Assembly (NCBI RefSeq): GCF_000208865.1
Contig: NC_018395.1
Location: 403,920-467,919 of the forward strand
Direction: 5' to 3'
Source: Neospora caninum Liverpool
Taxonomy: Eukaryota > Apicomplexa > Conoidasida > Eucoccidiorida > Sarcocystidae
Length of the DNA: 64,000 nucleotides
This document shows, one piece after another, positions 24,223-36,461 of this stretch. The notes under the pieces are model-generated. The model ran no database searches, had not been told where the DNA came from, and saw only the letters and a list, made by a program, of their open reading frames with translations. Position 1 is the stretch's first letter. Each line of letters opens with the position of its first letter. The position numbers and the translations under genes are program-made.

Positions 24223-27200
24223 TTAACTTGGTTTCCCTTTCCCCTTCTTCGCCTTCCCTTTCGCTTTGCTTTTCTTAGAATCCTGAAGGATTTCTTGAAT
24301 CCTCTTGAGATACAAACGTGCAAAGTGCCTGATGGTGCTTGCTGCCTGCTTAAGCTTCTCCGCCTGTTTCGCTCTCTCAACTAGAATGGCTGCCTTGGCA
24401 ATTGCTGCTTTCTCTTCCGCTTTTTTCCGCTCCTCGTCTTCATCCTGCGGAGAAGAGGGTGACAGCAGATCTGTAGCTGCAATGGTGTTCCATGGACGCA
24501 ACGTTTTGTTTAGACAGTGGATTATAATTTGCATAGACGGACGATAGGTCACAGACATGCGAAGCTTGTGCTGGCTCAAGCCGAACTGAAAAAATACCAT
24601 CAGGGAAGAAACATGTTTGCTTTTCGCCTCTGAAAAACAGCTATCATTCAGACACTTCCAAGCAGAGAGGGCTATTCGCACTATCGACCGAGAGTACGAA
24701 CCTTGGACCTCGCACGGGGCTCACGCAGCCTGAAGGATGACGATTTTTCGTTATTGTGTTCCACAAACCGTTTACCTACTTCAGTGAGCTACGCAGTAAG
24801 GGGGTGAAGAGGCGGCATTTAGCTGCATGGTAAGCATTTCGTCGCATGATCAATGAGCGATATAAGGTGCAGGGACAACGTACCAAGCGCTGTTGGGCGA
24901 CCGCTAGAGTTCTTAAGAGCGAGTTCTGGTGTTTCAGCAAGGCAGTAAGCTCTTTCTGTTTTTCTTCGGTTTCTTTGGTGAACCGTTCATGCCATGCTTG
25001 TTTCTCATCTTGGACCTGGACGCACACCGCAAGAGAGAGAATGCAGAGCTAGGGCGGCAGGCGGGGGCTTCTTGTGGTGCTGGCGGTTGGGTGACGAGAC
25101 TGGCGTTTCTAAAGTAGCCGAGACCACTGCGCATTGGTCATTGTCTTTTGCCACGCTGTAAAAAGCAAGTGTCCAGCATGGTGTTTTCTTTGTCGTGTTC
25201 TGATGGAGGTCCATCTGGCAAGCGTAGGTCTCATACGTTCTGAATGTATTCCCGCGAAAATTTGAGAATCTCCGTGTGTGCAAAGTCTTCGAGATCAGCC
25301 TCGCTTTGCTCTTTCGCAAGTTGCCGTTGAAGCTCGATTTCTTTTTGATGGAAAACACGCAGCAACGCTTGTTCCTGAGCCGCCAGCTGCTTCTCTTCGA
25401 AAGACAACTTGAGAGATGACTTCAGCCGGTTCTGCTGGAGCTCCTCTTTCAACGTGGAGATCTCTGCATTTGTCTGTTTCATCTCCCTCTCGTACTCTGC
25501 CGTTTCCTTCTTCAACTCCGCCTCAAGAAGTCGTACTGCTTGCGCCGACTCCCTGGTTCTCTTCTTTACCTGTGCCGAGCGCAGTTCACAACCGTAGGGA
25601 CCCGACAGCTTTACTGTTGTCCACACACACACTAACAAAACCTGCGGTGATCACGCGTTAAGCAGCAGCACATTCCTCCGTTTCTTCCAGCATCTTCCTT
25701 TTGAGAAGGGTGGGCATGAAATGAGTGCGGCAAGACCCATCGCTGCAAGAGCGCCAGCGTAGAGAAAGCCTATCTTGTTTCTTTTTGAGACGGAGACGGA
25801 ACCAAAAGCTGCCACGTGCTTGTTCCCAACCATCCATCAAAACTTTCGCCGCCACTAGCTGAGATCACGTAGATAATGCTAACGTAGGCCTCGCAGCCTT
25901 ACAATCATACCGTCTTCCTCCTCGCTTCGGTGCCTAGGCGTGGGTGGTGTATACTACCATTTCTGTAGATGCTTGTCTTCTCTGGCGAGGAACTGAGCGG
26001 TTGCCCAGGACGAATCGGCCTTGTGTGTCAGCTAAAGAACGAGCGGGGGCAGGGAGCACTTACCTCGTTGAGTTTTTCTTGTTGATGCTTCTCTGTAGCC
26101 ACTCTGTCCTGCAGGGACTTGAAGGTGTAAGCCTCCTGCAGCTCGTCTCGTACGCCAGCATACCATTCCTCAACTTTCTGTCTCTCCAGCTGCAATTTGA
26201 CGGCGTTCTCCTGGAGGGCAAAGAAGTGGAACGGAGATACTCAAGGACCCAGCAATCGCATTCCAAAGACAAAGACATGAGCTGGAGGCCGGCGGTAAGT
26301 CGCAAATGTATAATAAATCCTAGAAGAGTACACAGAGTGGCCTCGGTGATACGTTACCGGTTTCCTAATTCTACAGGGGGCTAGTGGGAAGAACACTGGG
26401 ACAGCGAGCACATAACGACAGAGCCAGAGGCGGCTCACTTCGTGCGCAGTTGCCTTCTTTCGAGGAGCTACTTCCTACGCGGGAGGCTTCATCTCTTCTG
26501 AGAGATCAGTATTTCACTCAAGAGCCAGAGTGCGCATCGCTCGCTCGTTCAGCCTCCGTGTGGAAAACGCCTTGACATGAAGACAGATGGATATCTGGGC
26601 ACTTTTTCGCCGTGCCGTCTCAATCTTACAGAAAAAATAGTGGCGGCCATTGGAACATCGTCACATAAGTGTCCACACATGTCACGGAATCAAACCGGAG
26701 AGTGCCGCGCAATAAATTCATTTTCGCAATAGGGCGCTCTTCAGTCTACGGCACGACAAACGGTCCCGTAGTATTGGAACGTCATTTGTTCGGACAGGAA
26801 GAAACGTTACTGGTAATATGATCCCCTGTTGATGCAGAATAGACTGTCATGTACCAGCCCACATGGCAGCTATTATGTTTGCATTCCAGTTGCATACGGG
26901 GGCGTCCTTGCTGGTCACGACTCAGCGGTGGGCCAAGAATAACATTTGGCAAGCAGTCCCTTTACTTGAATATTTGGGTTTTGTTTCAAATTCCGGCAAA
27001 GCTCTTTATTCGCCTCCCGCAACTTCTGGGAAACTTCCTCAAGCTCGGTTTCCGCTCTCTTCAGTTTTTCGATGTTGCTCAAGCCTCTCAGCTTTTGCTT
27101 CCTGTCGGTCAACTCCTTAAATCTGTGAGGCAGCAACGGAGACCCTTCCAGAAAAGCATAGATGCATGGACATGAGTCTTTTTATGTCATCATCAAACGC

Positions 27201-28169
27201 ACCACAAGGACGCCTAGCCTTGGTAATCAATCCCATACGACAGAACCGGGGTACAAACAGGGGTCACATGGAGAGGGTGCAGCTCTCTGTTTGTACCATG
27301 TCTGTTACAGAGCCCTGAATATCAAGGCATCCACGTCCACCAGCATACTAAACGAGAGGTGTCTGTGCGCTCCAACCAAGTAGTCAAGTGCATATTCATA
27401 GATACGAACCGCCCTTCATCTATGCATACTACTCGTATCTTATTGCGGCGTTGTCAAACCCTCCGCCGTAGTAACACACCCCCGAGCTGCCAGCCGGCTT
27501 TGCCCTGCGGAGCGTCATCTGAAGGTCCCTACCAACTTCAGAGGTTAGAAGACGGGAAATTAGAGGCCTTTGATAAACTTGCGGCTCCACGGAAAACACA
27601 CCTTTTCAGGTGGAACGATTGTTGTGTCGCAGCTTTAGAATCTGTTCTTTACGAGGTGTAGCATCAGAAATTCAGCTTGGCGATGGCTTGTGCTCCCACG
27701 AAGAAACCCTTGTTTTTATATATACATTTTATGTTGAACACAGGCTAACATGCGCTCCTGTCTCTGTCGGCAGGCAGTCTCCATTCCAGCGCCAAAGAGA
27801 CTTTTTGCGGCCTTTTTGTCGTATGCGAAAGTCTAGATGTTTCGGAGGGGGGACCAGTCATGTTGGAAAAGTGGCGGGTGTAGTGTAAAAGCACCGGCCG
27901 GTCGATCTGTGACGATGAATGGATTTTTAGCCCTGTCCTCACTTTTCCTGCAGAGAACTCTGTTCTTGAATCATGCGCACAATCTCGTCGCCCTTGGACA
28001 GAGACAGTTCATCTCTTTTTGCCGTGTGTCCAGCGGGCACCAGTTTACTCACGAAACTGAGCTGCCTCAGTGCCTCGTCTAAGAGCACACAAGCCCGAAA
28101 AGCCTCGACGGGAGTCAGCTGAACTGCAGCGCTTTTCGTGGCGCTGGGGCCAACGGCGCCTTCCGCCAT
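24223..28169 (-). CDS. DRC9/IQCG-like dynein regulatory complex subunit
   Basis: Six exons are proposed: 28169-27943, 27122-26966, 26210-26064, 25569-25237, 25015-24884 and 24444-24223. Phases agree and give 405 residues, close to human IQCG (443). The ATG has good context (CACCATGGCG). The protein is almost entirely coiled coil. Features that fit DRC9: an N-terminal helix VLLDEALRQLSFVSKLVP, the block NKELCRNLKQNPNIQ followed by KLQLERQKVEEW, and a C-terminal degenerate IQ-like helix STIRHFARLYLKRIQEI with a Lys/Gly tail. DRC9 is part of the nexin-dynein regulatory complex of motile axonemes. In a coccidian it would be expected mainly in flagellated male gametes (inference). The IQ glutamine is Arg here. 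The assignment rests on remembered family pattern; another axonemal coiled-coil protein is the alternative. Confidence 0.65.
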
Positions 28170-30619
28170 GGTGCCTCGCAGTCTCTTTATGAAGCATCAG
28201 AAACAGGAAGCCTGATGTTGTCGGCAGTACGGGAGGAGAGGCGATGAAAACCAACACACGATGGCCACCAGCTTTCCCTTCCCTTGTCCAAACAGCCCGT
28301 GGCCCAGGTTTGTTTACTCTGAACCTCGTTATCCTATGCTTCTTTCTCTAAGACGCGTTTATCGTTTGCGGATGTATTACTAAACTCTTCCCCGCTATTC
28401 GGGCTTTTCGGCTTCCCTATTTTTATCTCCTTTGTCTGAGTATCCACTGCAAGATGGCAAGCTTCCGGGCGGGTCGTGTATTAGGAGAAATCTCTCCTTT
28501 CAGGTGTGTAAGGTGCGTGAATCGGATTCTCCTGTTTCAGAGTGGATACGATCACTCGTCGTCCCCCGACGCACCGGTCGAAAACAGGCGATTTTTAAAA
28601 GATAAGGAAGCCAGTGATAACATATATTCCGTCAAAGAAAGGTAGGATCCGAGTACGGAGACAGAAAGCAAAGACTACGGGCAAAGACTACTCTCAAAAG
28701 GAAACTACTCACAATTGATGCCTGTGCTGCCTCGCGTTATGTTGTTACTGCCGGCGCGAGGAGAGAACGACACAATTCAGGCCTCATTTTAGGCTTGAGA
28801 CTCCTCGTTAACCCAACTCAGGGCTTGTCGAGTTTCTCCCTACTTTGCGTAAAACACTAGACAACTTTCCAGCGCGGGAAAGTGAGGGACAGATTGGTGT
28901 GAAAATGGCTTGGTACCAAAGTTCGTATGACGCATGCGCATGCCTACCAGTTATCAACATATCGTGCCTAGCCATTCCTCGCACTCCTTTGTCAAAGAAA
29001 AAAACATCCATTTTCACTACTTACCCGTGGACCAGCGGAACTAGATCAGGAATGAAAAGAGGGGTAGAGTTGGGCAACCACCATGTGTAAGTGGTACTCA
29101 CACAGAGTACAGCACGGCTCCAATATTCATACGCGGTCAGTCAGGAGAGAGTTGGCGACCTCCTAGACAGACGAATCTCTGCCATTCCAACGGACCTCAG
29201 TCACCGACGCAAACCGATTATCGCCGCGTTACGCCATTTGTGTTCCGAACCATTCCCGGCCCCGTAATTCCTTTTACAATCTGTCGACTTCATTGTAGCT
29301 GTTTGCAGAACCCCACTCGAAACTTCTGAATAGCAATTGAGATCTCGTTATGTCGAGGGATGTAGAACGACCACGTGCCAGTTTTCTGTGGCTCTGCCAG
29401 AATAGCCACGCATCGAGTGGATCGCCGCCTGGCATTCAAAACCGCTCTGCTTTCCCGGCGAGTTTTCCCTTACGAACGGACTGTGAAAGACGACTGCTTT
29501 CAAGGCAAAACAATCTGAAGCCCCGCGTAAGGTCCTATATCGGTGAGAGGCACACTGTCGTGTCGCTTGCAGTTTTGGTGCTGAACGGCGACTAACCCGG
29601 CCGAGGCTCTCCCCAACAGGGAGGAAAGCGAAAATGTACAAGTCGGGTGTGTCTGCAATGAAACCCAGAGACTCTGAAGTGTCAAACACTTAATCTTCTG
29701 CTTGTGCGCTTGGTGCAAAGTCGCCTCCCTTGATCCGAATGCTCAATGGTTGCCTGTGAAAAAAATATCCTATCTGTTGCCTTGTACAATACCACTGCGG
29801 AAGATTGTTTGCCGTGCAGAAACGCATCTATGATATCGGAGTGGCAACTGCACTACGGGAGTGCCGGCTATGCGCTCGCCAGGCAGTTCTTCTCGTGTAC
29901 CACAATAGAGGAAATTGCAATTCGCTAGACACGTACGACTCCGCTTCCATGACGTACAAAAGAAAAGTACCACGCACTAAGACACTGCGCTAGATATTAC
30001 ACGCGTGCGTCTACCAGGGCCAGGCAGTACTTGGTTGTCCTGTCCAGGTTGTAAAACGTCTGCTGCCGCACACCTACGAATCTCTCTGGTATGTAGTTTT
30101 CTACTCTCGGCGTTCTTTCCTCTGTCAGCTGCTGAGAACACATCGGCGACCTGCTGTTTTTCCCGCTCCCCGCTTCTGGAACAGTTCACTGCACAAGGCG
30201 CGTAGTTTCCACCGGAATTGTAGCACAGAAAATTTCATTGGCACGTTCGCAGTCCGGAATGCCTGGACGTTACTCACAATGAACAGGGGTTCATGGACAA
30301 TACTCGACTGGCCGGTCAATCCAAATGGATGGCAATACAGTGAGCAGAGGTGCTGCGTGCCTCGTCAACTTCCCCGCCAGAACAGATTTGGCGGAGCACT
30401 GCGCCCGAGCCTGCTCGCAAGCACTCTCACAAACCGTTTCTCTTTTTCGCATGGCGTCGGCTGTCCCTACGCGCGTGCACCTGCGAGGGCAGTTGATGCT
30501 CTGGCGGACCACGCGACAGGGAAGGATGCCAAAAATTCATCGATCCCCGTTTTCCGTTTGTCACTGCATCCACATTTCATCGTCCATCGGTGTACGGCCA
30601 CAAGTATCGGGCTCTGACT
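28170..30619. other. Intergenic region, 2.4 kb
   Basis: Separates the DRC9-like 5' end from the 3' end of the mitochondrial-protein gene, both on the minus strand. Only short unsupported frames occur. It presumably contains the DRC9-like promoter. Confidence 0.55.
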
Positions 30620-32334
30620 TTAAACGAGGTCACCCCTAGGCACAACCCAATTTACTTTGTTTTCTGGGGCCTCGAGGTAAAACAGCTTCATATCGACGCG
30701 ATATTGACGGTGCTGGTCCAGGAAGAGAAAAGCGCAGTAGACGCCGATCAAAGCGCCGAACAGGTACTCTCTGAAGAACATCGCCGTGTTGTACGCTGAA
30801 AACGAGATCGAAATACCACACACATAACTCGATGAAGAAGCAAACCCCTGCACGAGAGGAGCGTGACCCTCGCGGGGTGTCTGCGATTCACATCAGCGAA
30901 ACACAACCATGGGCAATGCCGAATTGTCTCAAATAGTCTCTTGATGCCAGTCATGCCCCACGATTGCGTGCAGACGCGTGGCAGGAAAAAGAGACTGATC
31001 ACGCAAAAAGACGATACAAGAAGGCGAACTGAGTGTCTTGTTGCCTGCAGCAACCTGGCGAGGGATCTCTACGACTGTCTAGGTCACTGGACTGGTTTTG
31101 AGGCTCAGGCAGTTAGATACGACTACGTGGGTGAGGTTTGTCTGAGAAGACTGCAGAAGACTACCCTAGGATCGGATGGGCAGTGAAGAGGAAAGTAGTA
31201 GATATCCTCATGGATGGTAGGTGAAAATTTCAAAGCAGACGAGGGAGAACTGGAACTCACATGAGAGGACTTTTTGTCTGTAGGACAGCCACGCGCCTTC
31301 CCAAGCAACTTCCTCTTCGCGTGCCACTTCCTCGGGAGTTCGGTAGGGCATCGGTATCTGGTTTCGGTAGATCTTCAATGGCTTGGCGAATTTGTAGAAC
31401 ATTTCCTCATAGTCGTCGTACGTAAAGTCGCCCTTGATCAGTTTGTACATGAACGGCTGCAGCGATGGAGTGTCGTCGGCGAGTTTCTTGAGGAAAGGGA
31501 AGAACTGAGGAGGCACGTAGTAAACGTGCTTGAAGTGCTGAGACACCTCGGGAGGAATCTGGGCTGGCACACTGCAGCGTAACAACAGAGAAACGGACTC
31601 TTGACGCAGATGAAACATCTCGGTGCACCGGCAGAGCACAGCGACGCTTACTCATGTAGGCAGTGTGCGGCTGTTCGATCCGTGTCCGGTATCGAGTGTG
31701 AACCTGTGCTCCACCACCATCGCGTTGTCTCTCGTCCCCATCGTACCAGAACTGTCTATTTTACACCGCCTGCCCTCACATCCCTCCCAGCAACGAATGC
31801 CTCAGGAAGAGAAACACGTCTTTTCCCCTTCCAATCTTTAAACCTTTTCCCCAGAAAGACTCGATACCACACCCAATTTCGTCATGCGGCGTACCCGAAA
31901 CCGTCCCTGGGAATGACTTGGTGTTCATCTTCCCATACTGGCTGCCATGTAGGGCGATCCCACTGCATAACAAAGAGCATGGGGGAACCGGCGCCAGTAC
32001 CGCGTGCGTAGAGACCTTCTCCTCCTACGGGGATGTTCAGCGAGTCTTTCGCGCCTCGAGTCAGCTCCGGAGGATACTCCTCGTGGCTGCTCATGCCGCG
32101 CGTCTGCTGAGAAAGCGCGGCGTTAACTCCTGGAACAGACGACGTTGCTCGCTGTGCGAATACCGAAGCCGAACATGGTGCCAACGACGATGAAGAGAAG
32201 AAACGACGGACCGCGGAAGCCGGCAGGCCGGGACAAGACGGAAACTTGGACCGACTGAAGAGAGGTGCTGTGGCAGCGCCAACTGGCCGCATGCCTGGGA
32301 AAGAAAGGAACAACTGACGCGCGACTGCCGCCAT
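30620..32334 (-). CDS. Predicted mitochondrial single-pass membrane protein, possible OXPHOS-complex subunit
   Basis: Three exons, 32334-31895, 31571-31261 and 30795-30620, join at phases 2 and 1 and give 308 residues. The ATG context is good (AAAATGGCGG). The N-terminus (MAAVARQLFLSFPGMRPVG, then Arg/Ser-rich to about residue 65) looks like a mitochondrial presequence. A soluble middle part contains HFKHVYYVPPQFFPFLKKL and GDFTYDDYEEMFYKFAKP. One membrane helix near residues 255-275 (YLFGALIGVYCAFLFLDQ) is followed by a short tail ending NWVVPRGDLV. This layout fits the lineage-specific subunits of apicomplexan complexes III, IV or ATP synthase, which often have one membrane helix. I do not recognise the family, so the complex is inference only. 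The last intron's donor (TCAT|gtgagt) was chosen over an earlier AAA|gtcctc because only it fits the phase. Confidence 0.8.
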
Positions 32335-35300
32335 TTTCGTGTGAAGACGGATGCTGTCTCCAATATTCAAATTGGAAAGAACCTACACCATATCCACTCT
32401 CCTCTCTTCGGTTTCCCCGAAAGAGTTCCCGAGAAAAATCCGGTTTCGAAGGAGAGAAACGCAGGACGAATTGTTGTCGCTCCCGAGTCGTGAGAGGATA
32501 ATGGTGACGACACCGTGTGCGGCCCTGTCCTCAGAAAATGAAGAAGAAACGCGTGTTGAAGGGCTAAACTGTCGTGCGTCAGCCCGACAAACACGAAAAC
32601 GTGAAAACTACAAGTTGGACCAGCAGGCAAGGTTGCGGAAGAAATACCCTGGCGCGAAGGGCAAGACTCCTTCGCCGCCTCACTGGGAATCGCAAATCCC
32701 CACCGGATGTTCAATGAAGAAGCTGAGCATGAACAGTAGGACGAATTCGGGCGTTGTCCAGAGAGAGAACAAAGAGGAGCAACAAAAAGGTTCCGACCTG
32801 CGACCCCGAAAGGTATCATATACCCCGGTCAGGGATCACAGACAACGAGAGCCAACTCTTCGAATATACAGCGCAGCAGCCACCATATATATTCAGACGA
32901 CCGGAGAACCGGCATTTTTGTAAACTGATGTGTTGACAATCCCACGTTGTTTGTAATGTAAATTTCTGGTTTTCTCTTTGCGCAAAATAGTCCACCACAA
33001 GCAATCCTCTAGGCCAGTGAAGGAGAAAATCGGGAACCAGATATCGTTCACTGAACCCGATACTTCAGCAGCCCCTTCAACGGCCCTGTTGACGGCACGA
33101 CTGATGCGATCAGTGTCGTCCGCAACACACAATGTTTATTCGGTTGTATGGGTCGTTTATCATCTGGCATTTCCTAAAACTTCTGTCGACTTTTCGGCCA
33201 GAACGACTCGGAATGGCGTCTGCCAAAAATATATGCAGCTCGGCTGTGACTGCCCGAGTTATGCGTCATTCGGCTTAATACGCGTTAAACACCCAGGATC
33301 TTAATACGCGTTAAACACCCAGGATCTTTCCTTCTTCTCCACAGTTGTACGATGGCTTTTGACCATCCATAGCCTTGACCGCCTACGTAGATTTGTCTAG
33401 TATCGGAACCCTACTTTTCGCCCCCACTGTGTATCCAGCTCCGAGCTGAAGCGAATTGCCTCACGCACATTTGGGTAGACCCCTCTACTGCACACTGTGT
33501 ACTCGTGACGAGAGAGGTCTTGAGCATACAGATTGCACATATACATCTAAATCTACATACATGTACCTATATGCATATCACATTCGGCTACGATATGTTG
33601 CAGTCAGATACAACCGGGATCGGCCTGGGGTGCCCTGCGGCCTCCACATTCCGCAGGCGTCCCCCACGTGAGGTTGGTGTCGTGGACTTTGCGTGCCGCA
33701 GTATCGACACTTTACCTCTCGCCCTCCCTTGCTACGTTTTCACGTATCTCTCTGTTCTTGGCTCAAAGTAAACAGCCCTTCCGGTATGCTTCCGGGGTAA
33801 AACATTTCGTCTAGATGCTTCGAATCCGTTTCTAAAGTTGTGTCGTGCCGCCACGTGTGCACGATGGTAGTGAAAGAGGAATAAACGCGGGAGGCAGCTT
33901 GAGAGGTTACACATTTCCACAGCAAGGAGCGAGGTGTCTGCAGTGTTCAGTTGCAATGTGGCCCCTCCTTCCACCTCAGCGCAGGAGTTGCCGGTCACGT
34001 GCTGCGTACGCATTTGACCGCGCGTAGCCTCTCCCGGTGTTACATGCGCGCGGCATTTCTCTCTCACCCCCGCAAGGACACAGTCATCCTCTTAGCTTTT
34101 TCTTCGGTGGGAAACTGCATCCTAAACACAAGCTCTTCGTTTCGTGTCGATTGCTCCCACGTGGCAACCGAAGCACAATGCCTCAGTTCCCGAACGCCGT
34201 ATCTCACACGTAGACCACCGCGTCCTTTCAAGCGTGACAGGACGCATTCGGAAGGCCACGTCGAGCATGGCTGTGAGATTTTACGGCTCATGGTAAACAC
34301 GCAGGTGGCTTTCCGGAACGCATATACTAAAATTTCTTCTGTGTTCGCTTGCCATCCGAAACCCACACGCGCGCGCCGCCTCCCCCAGGGCAGCCGAGGG
34401 CGGTGTGATAAGGCGAAGTCTCTTGAGCATTCACGGGCAGATCCACTCCCTGCCTAAGTTTTGGCACTAAGGTAGCATTGCTACCAGTGTTCCTCGAAGT
34501 GATAATACCCCCAAATACTGCACAGTTCCGCCGAAATCCTGAACCGGGAGGGGGGACTCGGGCGGCATTGGCACACAGTACCTCTCGGCCGTAGTCAGCG
34601 CAATGCGTTTTCTGCCGGTGACATATCCGAGGGCAGCTCATCAGATACGAGGCGATAGCCTAGGCCGTTTGCTCTCAAAAGCCTTTACAGTTTTCAACAA
34701 TGGGCTATTGGGGAGCAGCTGTGAACAGAGCAGCGTGCATCCGGTACAGTGTTTCAGACAGTTTTGCGGTTCTAAATGTCGAAAGAGGTCTACCTCGGCA
34801 ACGCGAAACGCAGAAAGACACGCAGTGGCCTAGCTGAGTGCCTCAGCGAATGATGTTTACGGGCAGACTCAACTTTTTTGTGGTTGCTTAAACCCCTGAC
34901 CGAGCTGCACGGTACGTAAACGGTACGCCTAGCTATCCCGCAGCGGCTGCTTTATCCATGTGATTCCGGTCACGGAAACGACCAAGAACTAGCTGCATGC
35001 GTTTGCCGGAGCTGCATCGAAGCCGCCAAGTGACCCCCTCAAAAGAAGCGGCGTTCTGCGCGTCTCAACGAATGCAGTGAAACCTGCTTTTACTCGATAA
35101 TTTTTTGGCATCCTTCGTAGTTCATGCATCGTAGCTCCGTTCGTCATTGCGCAGAGGTAAGTGAATGCGGGTATGCATACCGCAGGAACTAAAATGGCGT
35201 CCGCTTTGTGTCCACAGAGGGGCGTGAGTTTTCTGACACTTGACACCTGGCTCCACATCCCGTTTCAATTTCTTTTATGCGAGGGTGAATCTGCGGCATT

Positions 35301-35752
35301 CGGATGCACATGGACTCTGAGGAAAGTGTCAGCTGTGGTAGAGAGACCTAGCAAGGCGTTGTTCGGGGCGGCTGACCCACATGTCGCCGCTTCAATAGCC
35401 AAACGCTTTTACTAGCGTCTGTGCAGAGGAGAGAGTCGAGGGTGTCGCAGATCCAAGCGCCCCCATGGAATCACCGATTTTCGAATTTTTATGGCTACTG
35501 CGGATGCAGATATGCCTTTTGCCGAAAGCGGTCGGGCGAGGCTGCCAACACAGCCGGGTCATTTATCGAAAGAGGGATCAATTTTGAACAGACACTCTCG
35601 TATTCGAGAGGGTATATCCTTTTTTTCGACGGCTGTTTCATCCGTATGGTGCCCAGTATGGCCTAGTGTGGGAAGTTAAGGGAGTTTCGAACCGGTTTCT
35701 GTGGCATTTGGCTTAATGCGGTGGTACGTTTCTTGCGCGTCCCTCAGGCAAA
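32335..35752. other. Divergent intergenic region, 3.4 kb
   Basis: Lies between the 5' ends of the mitochondrial-protein gene (-) and TPPP (+), so it should hold both promoters. It contains a 26-base tandem duplication at 33275-33326. I see no conserved coding block or RNA gene. Confidence 0.55.
33275..33326. repeat. Perfect 26-base tandem duplication
   Basis: The unit begins ttaatacgcgttaaacaccc and occurs twice head to tail with no mismatch. It lies in non-coding sequence. The identity suggests a recent event or an assembly artefact. Confidence 0.95.
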
Positions 35753-36461
35753 ATGAGTCTGGCCAGCGTTTTCCAAAGCTACACCCAAGGAAAGGGTGAT
35801 ATGGATAGCCGTACCCTTGTCAAATTGTGCAAGGAAACCGGCATGATCGACAAGCAAACAACAGCAACTGACATTGATCTGATTTTCACCAAATGCAAGG
35901 CAAGGGTAGGCTTCCAGCATGTTCAGACTTTTGTGCGATGAGGTTCAACTTCAGATAGGCTGCCCTGAGATAGGTTACAGCGCTGATGAGTCCCGTCCCG
36001 GTTGTCTGGTTCTCATTTGTGGAGTTGTCCTCTTGAGAGACGTGAACAATTATTCGATTATGCTCGTGCGTCTGGTGTGCCGTTTCAATGTGTTCTCTCA
36101 ACAGGGCGCAAAGCGCCTGACGGCCGACGACTTCGAGAAGGTCGTGGAAGAGATCGCGGCACGCAAGAAGAAACCCGTGGACGAGATTATTCAGCAGCTG
36201 TGTTCTTCAGCGGGGCCATCATTCTCGGGTACTAAAACAGATGCCGTCCGTTTCTATGACGACAAAACGACCTTCACGGGCGTTCACGCGCATGGCGGGC
36301 CATCGACTGTAGACACGCCCTCGACCAAGTTCAATAGCGGTTTTGGAGAGGCTGGAAGTTTAGGTGCATCTGGAGCTACTGCGCAAATAACGCTCGCCGA
36401 TATCTGCGACCGTTCGACTCCAGATATCCGTGGCGTGAACAAAAACTTTCAGAAGTCATGA
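35753..36461 (+). CDS. TPPP: Tubulin polymerization-promoting protein family (p25-alpha)
   Basis: Two exons, 35753-35905 and 36105-36461, join at phase 0 and give 169 residues. The start context is good (CAAAATGAG). Residues 1-95 match the p25-alpha core: SLASVFQSYTQGKGDMDSRT, LVKLCKETGMID, then TATDIDLIFTKCKAR across the intron to GAKRLTADDFEKVVEEIA. The later part, with DAVRFYDDKTTFTGVHAHGG, matches the conserved tail of TPPP proteins. Family members bind and bundle microtubules; in coccidians and Plasmodium the family has been linked to apical or gamete microtubule structures. No doublecortin domain is present, so this is not apicortin. The short tail ends NKNFQKS. The intron contains an AGAGACG motif near 36036. 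Confidence 0.9.
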
